NCBI RefSeq assembly: GCF_022631375.1 | Contig: NZ_JALBGC010000004.1 | Location: 248,001-312,000, forward strand | Origin: Hymenobacter cyanobacteriorum | GTDB taxonomy: Bacteria > Bacteroidota > Bacteroidia > Cytophagales > Hymenobacteraceae | Direction: 5' to 3' | Length of the DNA: 64,000 nucleotides | In this document: piece by piece, positions 30,491-39,093 of the stretch | Layout: every line of letters starts with the position of its first letter | How positions within the stretch are numbered: the first letter of the stretch is position 1 | Position numbers and translations under genes: made by a program | Notes under the pieces: generated by a model | Told to the model about the DNA's origin: nothing | Databases searched by the model: none | The model's input: the letters and a program-made list of their open reading frames with translations, nothing else

Positions 30491-31366
30491 ATGGCAACTT
30501 ATGTTGATGCAGCTTCAGGGCTGAATTTTAGGCATACAGATGGGTTTGACGACTCGCTATTGGTTGACTCCGGTAAGATGGATGCTACCCTTGACTATAT
30601 CAAAACTCATAGAGCTGCAAAGCTTGAGTTGAATGGCTCGTGGGGATTTAAACTGGAAGACCTCCGCTTTTTAGATGGCGTTGAGCATTTGGTAAAAGGA
30701 TTGGACGTGGTTGAAAACAGGTTGAACCTAGTTGGAATTGAGAAGCTAAAGAATCTCAAGTATCTGAGGCTAACTGACGAGTTGAACCAACCAGTAAAAT
30801 TTGATGAGTTCCAGCAATTGGATTACTGTACACTGGATTGGAATCAGGTATACAGTGAAGCTATTTTCCCCGCTAGTATTACTCAACTTCAAATTGGGGC
30901 TTACAAACCGAAATTTGGCTTCAACCAAGAGTCTTTAGATAATCTAAGAAACATTACTAAAATCAAGCTAATCCAAGCTGCTATTAGCGACTTATTCCTA
31001 CTCAATCACTGCGGTAGCTTAATCCGTGTTGACATTGCTTACTGCCGTTCACTGACGGACGTAAGTGCTCTGGCAAAACATGCAAATTCACTGATTAGGC
31101 TTGACATTGAAAACTGTAAGAAGATAGCCGATTTCAGCCCCTTCGACGAGTTAATAAAGCTTCAATGGTTAAATCTATGCGGTTGTAAGTCCGTACCGAG
31201 TCTTTCGTTTTTGCGGAACCTACCAGAGATAAGTCATTGTGTTTTTTATGACACCGTGATAGAAGACGGCGATTTGTCTTACCTGAAAGGTATCGACCAA
31301 GTAGCCTTTAATAACAAGGCGCACTACTCGTTAAAATCAAAGGATTTTGAATACAAATGGTCATAG
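30491..31366 (+). CDS. Leucine-rich-repeat-like protein of unknown function
   Basis: The 291-residue product has no signal peptide or membrane segment. From about residue 70 it shows irregular leucine-rich repeats: LKNLKYLRL, LRNITKIKLI, SLIRVDIAYCRSL, SLIRLDIENCKKI and LQWLNLCGC. Such solenoids bind proteins. The target is unknown. The coding sequence is visibly AT-rich with codons such as TTA, AAT and ATA, unlike the ribosomal genes on both sides, which suggests recent transfer. It lies between the rpsN terminator and lepB. A standalone LRR protein of this kind could be an immunity-type or scaffold protein, but nothing here proves it. Confidence 0.65.
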   Translation: MATYVDAASGLNFRHTDGFDDSLLVDSGKMDATLDYIKTHRAAKLELNGSWGFKLEDLRFLDGVEHLVKGLDVVENRLNLVGIEKLKNLKYLRLTDELNQPVKFDEFQQLDYCTLDWNQVYSEAIFPASITQLQIGAYKPKFGFNQESLDNLRNITKIKLIQAAISDLFLLNHCGSLIRVDIAYCRSLTDVSALAKHANSLIRLDIENCKKIADFSPFDELIKLQWLNLCGCKSVPSLSFLRNLPEISHCVFYDTVIEDGDLSYLKGIDQVAFNNKAHYSLKSKDFEYKWS

Positions 31367-31592
31367 CTTGAATTGCTATTAAAAGTATCTGCCGAGCCTG
31401 CCGTCCCACCAGTTTCTTCAGATGCGCGCCAGGCGGGTGGGTGAGGGGTGGAGAAGATGAATAAGGTAGCAGAATATAAAGAGCAGGTATATAGACAAGC
31501 CGTACTATTCTAACCAGCGGCGCGTTAGAGCAATCCTTAGTTGCTGCGGCGCTATCGTGGCGATTGTCTCACCTTCTCTTCAGCCGGAACCC

Positions 31593-32759
31593 ATGCGGAT
31601 ACCCTTCTTCCAGACCAAACGCGAGACCCAAAACCCCGCGCCCAAGCCGCCCAAAACCAAAACCCGCGAGTGGGCCGACTCGCTGATTTTTGCGATTGTG
31701 ACCGCCACGCTGCTCCGCTGGTCGGCAGTGGAGGCCTACACCATTCCCTCCGAAAGCATGGAGGGCACCCTGCTGGTGGGCGATTACCTGTTCGTGAGCA
31801 AGCTACACTACGGCCCCATCACGCCCCAAACACCCTTGCAGGTGCCCCTCACGCACCAAACCCTCTGGGAAAAAGGCCCGCAAAGCTATTCTGACCTCAT
31901 TCAGCTGCCCACCTACCGCTTCCCGAGTTTCAGTTCGGTGCAGCGCAACGATGTCGTGGTCTTCCATGTGCCGCACGAGCCGCAACGCCCCGCCGACCTG
32001 CGCACCAATCTCATCAAGCGCTGCATCGCGGTAGCGGGCGATACGCTGGAAATCCGCAATGGCCAGGTATTCCTTAACGGCCAGCCGGGCGCGGTAGCCG
32101 GCCAGCCCCAGACCACCTACTTCATGGCCGTGCCCGCGCCAAACGATGAAATCCGCCGGGCCCTGCGCGAGCACGGCGTGGTTGATTACCGCGAGCCCGA
32201 TGGCATTCCCCAGGTCGTAGCCGACCCGGCTACCGGGCAGTCCGGCTTCGTCATCAGCTGCCCGGCCGATGTGGCCAGCTACTTCCGCCAGCAGCCCTAC
32301 GTGAAAGCCCTGACCGTGGTGCCCTATGAAGTTTCTCTGTTTCCTGATGCGGCTGACTTCGATGTCTCCACCGCCGTCAGTGCCGCGCCCAACCATTGGC
32401 AGCTCGACCAGTATGGCCCCCTGCCCGTGCCGAAGAAAGGCCAGACCGTCAATCTCACGCCGGCCAATGCGGCCATCTACTATAAAATCGTGTCGCAGTA
32501 CGAGCACAACCAGGGCATCAGTTGGAAGGATGGCATGATTCAGCAAAACGGCCAGCCGCTCACCCGCTACACCATCAAGCAGAACTACTACTTCATGATG
32601 GGCGACAACCGCCATAACTCCGAGGACTCGCGCTTCTGGGGCTTCGTGCCCGAGGACCACATCGTAGGCAAGGCCATTTTCGTCTGGCTTTCCCTCGACC
32701 CGAATGCCGGCTTCTTACACAAAATCCGGTGGAGCCGCTTGTTGCGGTCCATCAGCTAA
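31593..32759 (+). CDS. lepB: Signal peptidase I
   Basis: LepB (388 residues from the ATG at 31593) cleaves signal peptides of exported proteins at the outer face of the inner membrane. One N-terminal transmembrane helix (about residues 29-47) precedes the catalytic Ser55 in PSESMEGTLLVGDYL. The general base is Lys142 in NLIKRCIAVAGDTLEI. The C-terminal MGDNRHNSEDSRFWGFV box is intact. An insertion of about 130 residues between the two conserved parts gives the long form known in Bacteroidota. A GTG at 31557 could extend it by 12 residues but is less likely. It sits upstream of rpsH but has no obvious terminator. Confidence 0.95.
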   Translation: MRIPFFQTKRETQNPAPKPPKTKTREWADSLIFAIVTATLLRWSAVEAYTIPSESMEGTLLVGDYLFVSKLHYGPITPQTPLQVPLTHQTLWEKGPQSYSDLIQLPTYRFPSFSSVQRNDVVVFHVPHEPQRPADLRTNLIKRCIAVAGDTLEIRNGQVFLNGQPGAVAGQPQTTYFMAVPAPNDEIRRALREHGVVDYREPDGIPQVVADPATGQSGFVISCPADVASYFRQQPYVKALTVVPYEVSLFPDAADFDVSTAVSAAPNHWQLDQYGPLPVPKKGQTVNLTPANAAIYYKIVSQYEHNQGISWKDGMIQQNGQPLTRYTIKQNYYFMMGDNRHNSEDSRFWGFVPEDHIVGKAIFVWLSLDPNAGFLHKIRWSRLLRSIS

Positions 32760-32823
32760 TAGCTAGATTCAGGTCTGTTCGCCGATACAGCAGCCAGCAT
32801 AGAGTAGGAATTTCCGCACTGCC

Positions 32824-32855
32824 CTTGCAAAAGCCCTGTAAGCCTGCTACCTTTG
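32824..32855 (+). promoter_or_regulatory. Distal promoter upstream of rpsH
   Basis: TACCTTTG at 32848-32855 is a full -7 match and CTTG at 32824-32827, 20 bases upstream, is a near match to TTTG. GCACTCCC follows directly, as in the tRNA-Trp and rplC promoters. It would give a leader of about 175 bases before rpsH. Confidence 0.65.
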
Positions 32856-32972
32856 CACTCCCAAAACCTCGAGGCTTGCCTCAAAACCATTTGGCAGGTT
32901 GCCAAAAGAAACCATTGGCCGGACCGTCGCCGGACGTGCCAAGTAGTCTTAACCGAAATTTCGTTGGTCCCG

Positions 32973-33003
32973 TTGGGCACCCGGCGAAATTTTCTTATCT
33001 TTG
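32973..33003 (+). promoter_or_regulatory. Proximal promoter of rpsH-rplQ
   Basis: TATCTTTG at 32996-33003 with TTGG at 32973-32976, 19 bases upstream. The next bases GCGCTCCG resemble GCACTCCC of the other ribosomal promoters. It is 34 bases before rpsH. A small TCCG/CGGA stem follows in the leader. Confidence 0.75.
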
Positions 33004-33036
33004 CGCTCCGAAAAAAGCGGACGTATTTAATAAATA

Positions 33037-33435
33037 ATGAACACTGACCCCATTGCCGACTACCTGACCCGGGTACGCAACGCCATCAAGGCGAACCACC
33101 GGGTGGTAGAAATCCCGGCCAGCAACATCAAAAAGGAAATCACGAAAGTGCTGTACCACAAAGGGTACATCCAGTCGTACCGTTTTGATGATTCGTCGGT
33201 TCAGGGCACCATCAAAATCGCCCTGAAGTACAACCCCACCACGAAGGCCCCCGCCATCACCAAGCTGCAGCGCGTTTCGACGCCCGGCTTGCGTCAGTAC
33301 GTGGCCGCCGACAACCTGCCCCGCGTCCTCAGCGGCCTGGGTGTGGCCATCATCTCGACCTCGAAAGGCGTGATGACGGAGAAAGAGTGCAAAACCGAGA
33401 ACGTGGGCGGCGAGGTGCTGTGCTACGTGTACTAG
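33037..33435 (+). CDS. rpsH: 30S ribosomal protein S8
   Basis: S8 (132 residues) binds 16S rRNA helix 21 and is the usual spc-operon repressor. DPIADYLTRVRNAIKANH and the C-terminal SGLGVAIISTSKGVMTEKEC are diagnostic. It is the first gene after the two promoters at 32824 and 32973, so the spc operon is split between rpsN and rpsH here. Confidence 0.98.
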   Translation: MNTDPIADYLTRVRNAIKANHRVVEIPASNIKKEITKVLYHKGYIQSYRFDDSSVQGTIKIALKYNPTTKAPAITKLQRVSTPGLRQYVAADNLPRVLSGLGVAIISTSKGVMTEKECKTENVGGEVLCYVY

Positions 33436-33462
33436 TCCGGAACCGCTTTAGCAAATTCAATT

Positions 33463-34017
33463 ATGTCACGTATTGGTAAACTGCCGATTTCCGTCCCCAC
33501 CGGGGTCGCTATTTCGGTCGACAAAGACAACGCTGTGACGGTGAAAGGCCCCAAAGGCTCGCTCACTACGCAAGTAGACCGCGACATCACCGTAGCCATC
33601 GAAGACGGTACCCTCACCGTAACCCGTCCTACCGAGCAGAAGCGCCATAAGGCCATGCACGGCCTCTACCGCTCGCTCATCAACAACATGGTGACCGGTG
33701 TTAGCGCTGGTTTCGAGAAGAAACTCGAACTCGTGGGCGTAGGTTACAAAGCCTCGCTCGTGGGCAGCACGCTGGAACTGGCCCTCGGCTACTCGCACAA
33801 CGTGTACATCGCCCTCCCCGGCGAAGTATCCGCTACGGCCGTAACCGAAAAGGGTAAGAACCCGATTGTGACGCTGAACAGCATCGACAATCAGTTGCTG
33901 GGCCAGGTGGCCGCCAAAATTCGTTCGCTGCGCAAAGTGGAGCCCTACAAAGGCAAAGGTGTGCGCTTCGTGGGCGAGATTATCCGTCGCAAAGCTGGTA
34001 AAACGGCCTCTAAATAA
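33463..34017 (+). CDS. rplF: 50S ribosomal protein L6
   Basis: L6 (184 residues) is a two-domain protein near the factor-binding site. MSRIGKLPISVPTGVAISVD, the middle LVGVGYKASLVG and the C-terminal VEPYKGKGVRFVGEIIRRKAGKTA are conserved. It is 27 bases after rpsH. Confidence 0.98.
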   Translation: MSRIGKLPISVPTGVAISVDKDNAVTVKGPKGSLTTQVDRDITVAIEDGTLTVTRPTEQKRHKAMHGLYRSLINNMVTGVSAGFEKKLELVGVGYKASLVGSTLELALGYSHNVYIALPGEVSATAVTEKGKNPIVTLNSIDNQLLGQVAAKIRSLRKVEPYKGKGVRFVGEIIRRKAGKTASK

Positions 34018-34026
34018 GTTCGCATC

Positions 34027-34377
34027 ATGGCATTTGATAAAGCAACTCGCCGCAAGCGGATTCAGCGCATCATCCGCACGAAAGTGTCCGGTACCACGGA
34101 GCGTCCGCGCCTGTCGGTGTTCCGCAGCAACACGGGCATTTATGCTCAGATTATCGACGACACGACCGGCCGCACGCTGGCCGCAGCTACGTCGAAAAAA
34201 GTAACCGCCGAAGGTGGCAACGGTGTGGCCCTGGCCGCTGCCGTAGGCCGTCAGGTAGCCGCGGTTGCCCTGGAGAAAGGCATCACGAAAGTGGTGTTCG
34301 ACCGCTCGGGTTACCTCTACCACGGTCGCGTAAAATCATTGGCTGAAGGTGCTCGCGAAGGCGGCCTCAATTTCTAA
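34027..34377 (+). CDS. rplR: 50S ribosomal protein L18
   Basis: L18 (116 residues) brings 5S rRNA to the large subunit. RPRLSVFRSNTGIYAQIIDD and the end FDRSGYLYHGRVKSLAEGAREGGL are diagnostic. It lies 9 bases after rplF and 6 before rpsE. Confidence 0.98.
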   Translation: MAFDKATRRKRIQRIIRTKVSGTTERPRLSVFRSNTGIYAQIIDDTTGRTLAAATSKKVTAEGGNGVALAAAVGRQVAAVALEKGITKVVFDRSGYLYHGRVKSLAEGAREGGLNF

Positions 34378-34383
34378 ACTATC

Positions 34384-34959
34384 ATGGCGCAAGAACGCGA
34401 CAACAATCGTCCTGGCGGAGACCGTCAGCGCAGCAACGACCGCGACCGGAACAAGGACAACTCCCGCATGGGTGCTGACTCCGACTTCAAAGAAAAAGTA
34501 GTAGCCATCAACCGCGTAGCGAAGGTGGTGAAAGGCGGTCGCCGCTTTAGCTTCTCTGCCATCGTGGTAGTGGGCGACGGCAACGGCAACGTAGGCTACG
34601 GCCTCGGCAAAGCCAACGAAGTAACCGACGCCATTGCCAAAGGCATTGACGACGCCAAGAAGAACGTGGTGAAAGTGCCCATGTACAAGCACACCGTTCC
34701 TCACCTCATGGAAGGCCGCTACGGCGGTGGTTTCGTGCTCATCCAGCCCGCAGCGGCTGGTACGGGTGTAATCGCCGGCGGTGCAATGCGCGCCGTGTTC
34801 GAGAGCGCCGGTATTAAGGATGTGCTGGCGAAGTCGAAAGGCTCGTCGAACCCTCACAACGTGGTAAAAGCAACGTTTGCAGCCCTCGCCAAAATGCGCG
34901 ACCCGTTGCAAATTGCTCAAGCCCGTGGTATTTCTTTGGCCCGCGTTTTTAACGGTTAA
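34384..34959 (+). CDS. rpsE: 30S ribosomal protein S5
   Basis: S5 (191 residues) is part of the mRNA entry site and influences fidelity. RVAKVVKGGRRFSFSAIVVVGDG and the VGYGLGKANEV block are present. An Asn/Asp/Arg-rich N-terminal extension of about 30 residues (DNNRPGGDRQRSNDRDRNKD) precedes the core. Confidence 0.98.
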   Translation: MAQERDNNRPGGDRQRSNDRDRNKDNSRMGADSDFKEKVVAINRVAKVVKGGRRFSFSAIVVVGDGNGNVGYGLGKANEVTDAIAKGIDDAKKNVVKVPMYKHTVPHLMEGRYGGGFVLIQPAAAGTGVIAGGAMRAVFESAGIKDVLAKSKGSSNPHNVVKATFAALAKMRDPLQIAQARGISLARVFNG

Positions 34960-34964
34960 TTGAC

Positions 34965-35144
34965 ATGGCACAAATTCAAGTAAAGCTCGTGCGCAGCGCC
35001 ATTGACCGCCCCGAGCGTCAGAAGCGCACCGTTCAGTCCCTCGGCCTGAACAAACTCAACAGCACCGCTACCCACGAATCGAACCCGTCCATCCTGGGCA
35101 TGGTGAAGAGCGTGCAGCACCTGCTCCAAGTAACCGAACTGTAA
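34965..35144 (+). CDS. rpmD: 50S ribosomal protein L30
   Basis: This small gene encodes 59 residues: it begins MAQIQVKLVRSAIDRPERQK and ends VKSVQHLLQVTEL. The L30 pattern is clear, with the central LGLNKLNSTATHESNPSILGMV. Its place between rpsE and rplO is canonical. It starts 5 bases after the rpsE stop and ends 13 bases before rplO. Confidence 0.96.
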   Translation: MAQIQVKLVRSAIDRPERQKRTVQSLGLNKLNSTATHESNPSILGMVKSVQHLLQVTEL

Positions 35145-35157
35145 GACTATTATCGTC

Positions 35158-35607
35158 ATGCTTAATCTCAGCAATCTATCGCCCGCCTACGGCTCGACTA
35201 AAAACGAGAAGCGGATTGGCCGGGGCGAAGGCTCCACGCGCGGTGGCACGTCGACCCGTGGTCACAAAGGCGCCAAGTCGCGTTCGGGCTACAAGCGCAA
35301 GTCCGGCTTCGAAGGTGGCCAAATGCCCCTCCAGCGCCGTGTGCCCAAGTTCGGCTTCACGAACATCAACCGCGTCGAGTACAAAGCCATCAACCTCGAT
35401 GTGCTCGCTGGCCTCCTCGAGAAGAACAGCGCCACCACCCTGGATGCCGCTTACTTCGTGGCCGCCGGTCTGGTTTCGAAAAACGCCAAAATCAAAGTTC
35501 TCGGCCGTGGTGAAATCACTACCGCTGTGGAAGTTCATGCTCACGCCTTCTCGAAATCGGCTGTTGAAGCCATCGAGAAAGCTGGCGGCAAAGCGGTAAC
35601 GCTCTAA
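35158..35607 (+). CDS. rplO: 50S ribosomal protein L15
   Basis: L15 (149 residues) is a late-assembly protein with a long basic N-terminal extension. KNEKRIGRGEGSTRGGTSTRGHKGAKSRSG and GFEGGQMPLQRRVPKFGF are diagnostic. It is 15 bases before secY. Confidence 0.98.
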   Translation: MLNLSNLSPAYGSTKNEKRIGRGEGSTRGGTSTRGHKGAKSRSGYKRKSGFEGGQMPLQRRVPKFGFTNINRVEYKAINLDVLAGLLEKNSATTLDAAYFVAAGLVSKNAKIKVLGRGEITTAVEVHAHAFSKSAVEAIEKAGGKAVTL

Positions 35608-35622
35608 TAGCTACCTTCGGCA

Positions 35623-36942
35623 ATGAATAAGTTTATCGAGTCGATAAAAAACATTTTTGCGATTGAGGATTTGCGTACGCGAATCCTCAATACGCTTTTC
35701 TTCATTGCCATCTATCGCCTAGGCGTTTACGTGGTGTTGCCGGGCGTTGACCCCACGCAGCTCAAGACCGGCGCCCAAGGCTTGTTTGGCATTCTGGATA
35801 CGCTGCTCGGCGGCGCATTCAGCCACGCGTCCATCTTCGCGCTGGGCATCATGCCGTACATCTCGGCGTCGATTGTGTTGCAGCTGCTCACCATCGCCGT
35901 GCCCTACTTCCAGAAGCTCCAGAAGGAAGGCGAGTCGGGACGTAAGAAAATCAACCAGTACACCCGGATTCTGACGATTCCGATTGTGCTGGCCCAATCG
36001 GTTGGCTTCATCGCCACAATTAACGCCGAAGCCATCATCAACCCCGGCACATTCTTCACCGTCTCGACCATGATTATCATCACGGCCGGCACGTTGTTCT
36101 GCATGTGGCTGGGCGAAAAAATCACGGATAAAGGCATCGGCAACGGTATCTCCATGATTATCATGATTGGCATCGTGTCGCGTCTCCCCGGTGCCATCAT
36201 CGGTGAGGCCGCTGCCAAAGGCGTGAACAAGTCCCTCATCTTCCTGCTGGAAATGGTGGTACTGTTCCTCGTGGTAATGGCGGTTATCGTGCTCACGCAA
36301 GCGGTTCGCCGCATCGCGGTGCAGTACGCTAAGCAAGTAGGCGGCACCACGCAGCTGGATGCGCAGCGTCAGTTCATTCCCCTCAAGGTGAATGCTGCCG
36401 GCGTAATGCCCATCATCTTCGCCCAGTCGTTGATGTTTGTACCCGCCATCGTGGCATCGGTATGGCAGAATCAGAGCGATACGGCCAGCTACATCGGCGT
36501 GAAGTTTTCGGACTACACCTCGTGGCAGTACAATTTGACCTTCGGCCTGCTGATTATCATCTTCACTTACTTCTACACGGCCATCAGCGTTAACCCTAAC
36601 CAGATTGCCGATGACTTGAAGCGGAGCGGTGGTTTCGTGCCCGGTGTGAAGCCTGGCCGCGATACCTCGGAATACATCGATGAGATTCTGACGCGCATCA
36701 CCCTGCCGGGTGCTGTGGCGCTGGCCCTCATCGCCATCTTCCCCGCACTGGCGCTGTTGCTGGGCGTAACCCGTCCGTTCTCGGCTTTCTATGGTGGCAC
36801 GTCGCTCATCATCATGGTGGGTGTGGTGCTCGACACGGTGAACCAGGTGCAGAGCTACTTGTTGATGCAGCACTACGACGGCATGATGAAATCGGGTAAG
36901 CTGCGCGGTCGCACGGCCCAGCCCATTTCCATCGCCTCGTAA
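35623..36942 (+). CDS. secY: Preprotein translocase subunit SecY
   Basis: SecY (439 residues) is the channel of the Sec translocon with ten transmembrane helices. The N-terminal AIEDLRTRILNTLFFIAIYRLGVYVVLPGVD and the second-helix plug region GIMPYISASIVLQLL are typical. The cytosolic loops that bind the ribosome and SecA are present (SGGFVPGVKPGRDTSEYI). Its partner SecE is encoded at 4855. It is followed 8 bases later by map. Confidence 0.98.
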   Translation: MNKFIESIKNIFAIEDLRTRILNTLFFIAIYRLGVYVVLPGVDPTQLKTGAQGLFGILDTLLGGAFSHASIFALGIMPYISASIVLQLLTIAVPYFQKLQKEGESGRKKINQYTRILTIPIVLAQSVGFIATINAEAIINPGTFFTVSTMIIITAGTLFCMWLGEKITDKGIGNGISMIIMIGIVSRLPGAIIGEAAAKGVNKSLIFLLEMVVLFLVVMAVIVLTQAVRRIAVQYAKQVGGTTQLDAQRQFIPLKVNAAGVMPIIFAQSLMFVPAIVASVWQNQSDTASYIGVKFSDYTSWQYNLTFGLLIIIFTYFYTAISVNPNQIADDLKRSGGFVPGVKPGRDTSEYIDEILTRITLPGAVALALIAIFPALALLLGVTRPFSAFYGGTSLIIMVGVVLDTVNQVQSYLLMQHYDGMMKSGKLRGRTAQPISIAS

Positions 36943-36950
36943 TTAGCGCA

Positions 36951-37736
36951 ATGGCAAAAGGTCCGATACAATACAAAACCGAAGAAGAGATTGACCTCAT
37001 CCGGGCCAGCGCCCAACTGCTGGCCAAAGCTCACGGCGAAGTCGCGAGCATGGTGAAGGAAGGAGTGACGACGCGGCAGCTCGATAAGCGCGCGGAGGAA
37101 TTCATCCGGGACAACGGTGGGGTACCGTCCTTCAAAGGCTACAATAAGTTTCCCTACAGCCTGTGCCTCTCGCCGAACTCGGTGGTGGTGCACGGGTTCG
37201 CCACCGACGAGCCGCTGAAAAGCGGCGACGTGCTATCGGTGGACTGCGGGGTTTTCCTGAATGGTTTTCATTCAGATAGTGCTTACACTTACCCAATCGG
37301 GGAAGTGGCGCCGGAAGTGCTGACGCTGCTGCGGGAAACCAAAGCATCGCTGTACAAAGGCATCGAACAAGCCGTGAGCGGCAACCGCGTGGGCGATATC
37401 AGCTACGCTATCCAGAACCATGTAGGCCCGTTGGGCTACGGGGTGGTGCGCGAGTTGGTTGGCCACGGAGTTGGCGCGAAGCTGCACGAAAGCCCCGATG
37501 TGCCGAACTACGGCAAGCGGGGTTCTGGGCCGCTCTTGCAAACGGGGTTGGTCATCGCCATTGAACCGATGATAAACCTGGGCAAGAAGGACGTGGTGCA
37601 GGAGGCGGATGGTTGGACTATCCGCACCAAGGACCGCAAGCCCTCGGCGCACTTCGAGCACACCGTAGTAGTTAGAAAAGAAAAGGCGGAGATTCTCACC
37701 TCCTTTGAATACATCGAAAAAGCATTGCAGCAGTAG
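36951..37736 (+). CDS. map: Methionine aminopeptidase, type I
   Basis: This 261-residue enzyme removes the initiator methionine. The five metal ligands are Asp98, Asp109, His172, Glu205 and Glu236, one position later than in E. coli. His81 matches the substrate-binding His79. It lies between secY and infA, a frequent arrangement. Confidence 0.97.
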   Translation: MAKGPIQYKTEEEIDLIRASAQLLAKAHGEVASMVKEGVTTRQLDKRAEEFIRDNGGVPSFKGYNKFPYSLCLSPNSVVVHGFATDEPLKSGDVLSVDCGVFLNGFHSDSAYTYPIGEVAPEVLTLLRETKASLYKGIEQAVSGNRVGDISYAIQNHVGPLGYGVVRELVGHGVGAKLHESPDVPNYGKRGSGPLLQTGLVIAIEPMINLGKKDVVQEADGWTIRTKDRKPSAHFEHTVVVRKEKAEILTSFEYIEKALQQ

Positions 37737-37741
37737 CCCTT

Positions 37742-37960
37742 ATGGCAAAACAAGCCTCGATTGAGCAGGACGGAACCATCCTGGAAGCCCTCTCCAACGC
37801 CATGTTCCGCGTGGAGCTGGAGAATGGTCACCAGCTGATTGCCCACATTTCGGGCAAGATGCGGATGCACTACATCAAGATTCTGCCCGGCGACAAGGTG
37901 AAACTGGAAATGTCGCCCTACGACTTGTCGAAGGGCCGGATTAAGTATCGTTATAAATAA
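37742..37960 (+). CDS. infA: Translation initiation factor IF-1
   Basis: IF-1 (72 residues) is an OB-fold protein that occupies the A site during initiation. IEQDGTILEALSNAMFRVEL and KMRMHYIKILPGDKVKLEMSPYDLSKGRIKYRYK are diagnostic. It is 5 bases after map and 21 before rpmJ. Confidence 0.98.
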   Translation: MAKQASIEQDGTILEALSNAMFRVELENGHQLIAHISGKMRMHYIKILPGDKVKLEMSPYDLSKGRIKYRYK

Positions 37961-37981
37961 ACCCGTTTCCCTTCACAGGTC

Positions 37982-38098
37982 ATGAAAGTAAAAACCTCGG
38001 TGAAAAAGCGTAGCGTGGACTGCAAATTGGTCCGCCGTAATGGCAAGCTCTACGTCATCAACAAGAAAAACCCGCGCTTCAAGCAGCGTCAGGGTTAA
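37982..38098 (+). CDS. rpmJ: 50S ribosomal protein L36, zinc-free form
   Basis: The gene encodes only 38 residues, starting MKVKTSVKKRSVDCKLVRR and ending KQRQG. The length and ends match L36. Of the four zinc ligands in the classical protein (Cys11, Cys14, Cys27, His33), only Cys14 remains. The others are Ser11, Asn27 and Phe33, so it cannot form the usual zinc ribbon. It lies between infA and rpsM, the usual place. Confidence 0.95.
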   Translation: MKVKTSVKKRSVDCKLVRRNGKLYVINKKNPRFKQRQG

Positions 38099-38209
38099 TT
38101 CAATTTTTAGAACCCCGGAACCTTGGGTACTGGGTCGTTGGTTGTTAGCCTTCGGCCCGCCTTCCAAGTAGTTGCCGGGTTTCTGTCCGCAAACACATAA
38201 CCACACACA
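38099..38209 (+). other. rpmJ-rpsM spacer with weak inverted repeat
   Basis: AACCCCGG near 38111 and CCGGGTTT near 38175 are nearly complementary, with CTTGG and CCAAG also pairable inside, giving an imperfect stem with bulges. It is much weaker than the other spacer hairpins. No promoter motif is seen. Confidence 0.35.
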
Positions 38210-38587
38210 ATGGCTCGTATCGCAGGGGTTGATATCCCGGACAACAAGCGCGGCGAAATTTCGCTGACTTACATTTTCGGCATTGGCCGGAGCAACGCCA
38301 GCAAGATTCTGGTAAAAGCTGGCGTCGACGTCAACAAGAAGGTGAAGGACTGGACCGACGAGGAGTCGGGTGCGGTTCGCGCCATCATTGCCGCCGAGCA
38401 CAAGACTGAGGGCGTGCTGCGCTCGGAAGTAACGACGAACATCAAGCGTTTGATGGACATCGGCTGCTACCGTGGTCTGCGTCACCGCAAAGGCCTGCCG
38501 GTTCGTGGTCAGCGCACCAAGAACAACTCGCGTACCCGTAAGGGCAAGCGCAAAACGGTGGCCGGCAAGAAGAAGGCAACCAAATAA
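38210..38587 (+). CDS. rpsM: 30S ribosomal protein S13
   Basis: S13 (125 residues) contacts the P-site tRNA and bridges the subunits. MARIAGVDIPDNKRGEISLTYIFGIG and RGLRHRKGLPVRGQRTKNNSRTRKG are diagnostic. The start context is ACACACAATGG. Confidence 0.98.
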   Translation: MARIAGVDIPDNKRGEISLTYIFGIGRSNASKILVKAGVDVNKKVKDWTDEESGAVRAIIAAEHKTEGVLRSEVTTNIKRLMDIGCYRGLRHRKGLPVRGQRTKNNSRTRKGKRKTVAGKKKATK

Positions 38588-38605
38588 ATTCACACGGGAA
38601 TCGGC

Positions 38606-38647
38606 GTTGGCTCTGGCGAGTAACTTACTCGCGCAGCCAGCGCCAAC
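38606..38647 (+). promoter_or_regulatory. Hairpin in the rpsM-rpsK spacer
   Basis: GTTGGCTCTGGCGAGTAA (38606-38623) pairs with the segment 38625-38647 with one mismatch and a four-base bulge. Outer CGGGA and TCCCG can extend it. A run of seven T follows at 38658-38664, about 11 bases after the stem. Confidence 0.75.
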
Positions 38648-38674
38648 ACCTCCCGCATTTTTTGCGATAACCAA

Positions 38675-39067
38675 ATGGCACAAAAAAGAAAAGACAAAGC
38701 CAAGAAGCGCGTTGTCGTGGTGGAGCAGGTGGGCCAGGTACACATCCGTGCCTCGTTCAACAACATCATCATCTCCATCACCAACAACAACGGTCAAGTT
38801 ATTTCGTGGGCTTCGGCCGGCAAAATGGGCTTCCGTGGTTCGAAGAAAAACACGCCCTACGCCGCTCAAATGGCGATGAGCGACTGCGGCAAAGTGGCCC
38901 ACGACCTGGGCATGCGCAAAGCCGAAGTATTCGTGAAAGGTCCAGGCTCGGGCCGTGAGTCGGCCATCCGCGCCCTCGGCAACGTGGGCATTGAGGTGAC
39001 CACCATCCGCGACGTAACGCCGCTGCCGCACAACGGCTGCCGCCCCCCCAAGCGTCGTCGCGTTTAG
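38675..39067 (+). CDS. rpsK: 30S ribosomal protein S11
   Basis: S11 (130 residues) lines the mRNA exit channel. ASFNNIIISITNNNGQVISWASAGKMGFRGSKKNTPYAAQ and the end VTPLPHNGCRPPKRRRV are diagnostic. The start context is TAACCAAATGG. Confidence 0.98.
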   Translation: MAQKRKDKAKKRVVVVEQVGQVHIRASFNNIIISITNNNGQVISWASAGKMGFRGSKKNTPYAAQMAMSDCGKVAHDLGMRKAEVFVKGPGSGRESAIRALGNVGIEVTTIRDVTPLPHNGCRPPKRRRV

Positions 39068-39093
39068 TTTTCCACTTCAGAAATTAGATTACA

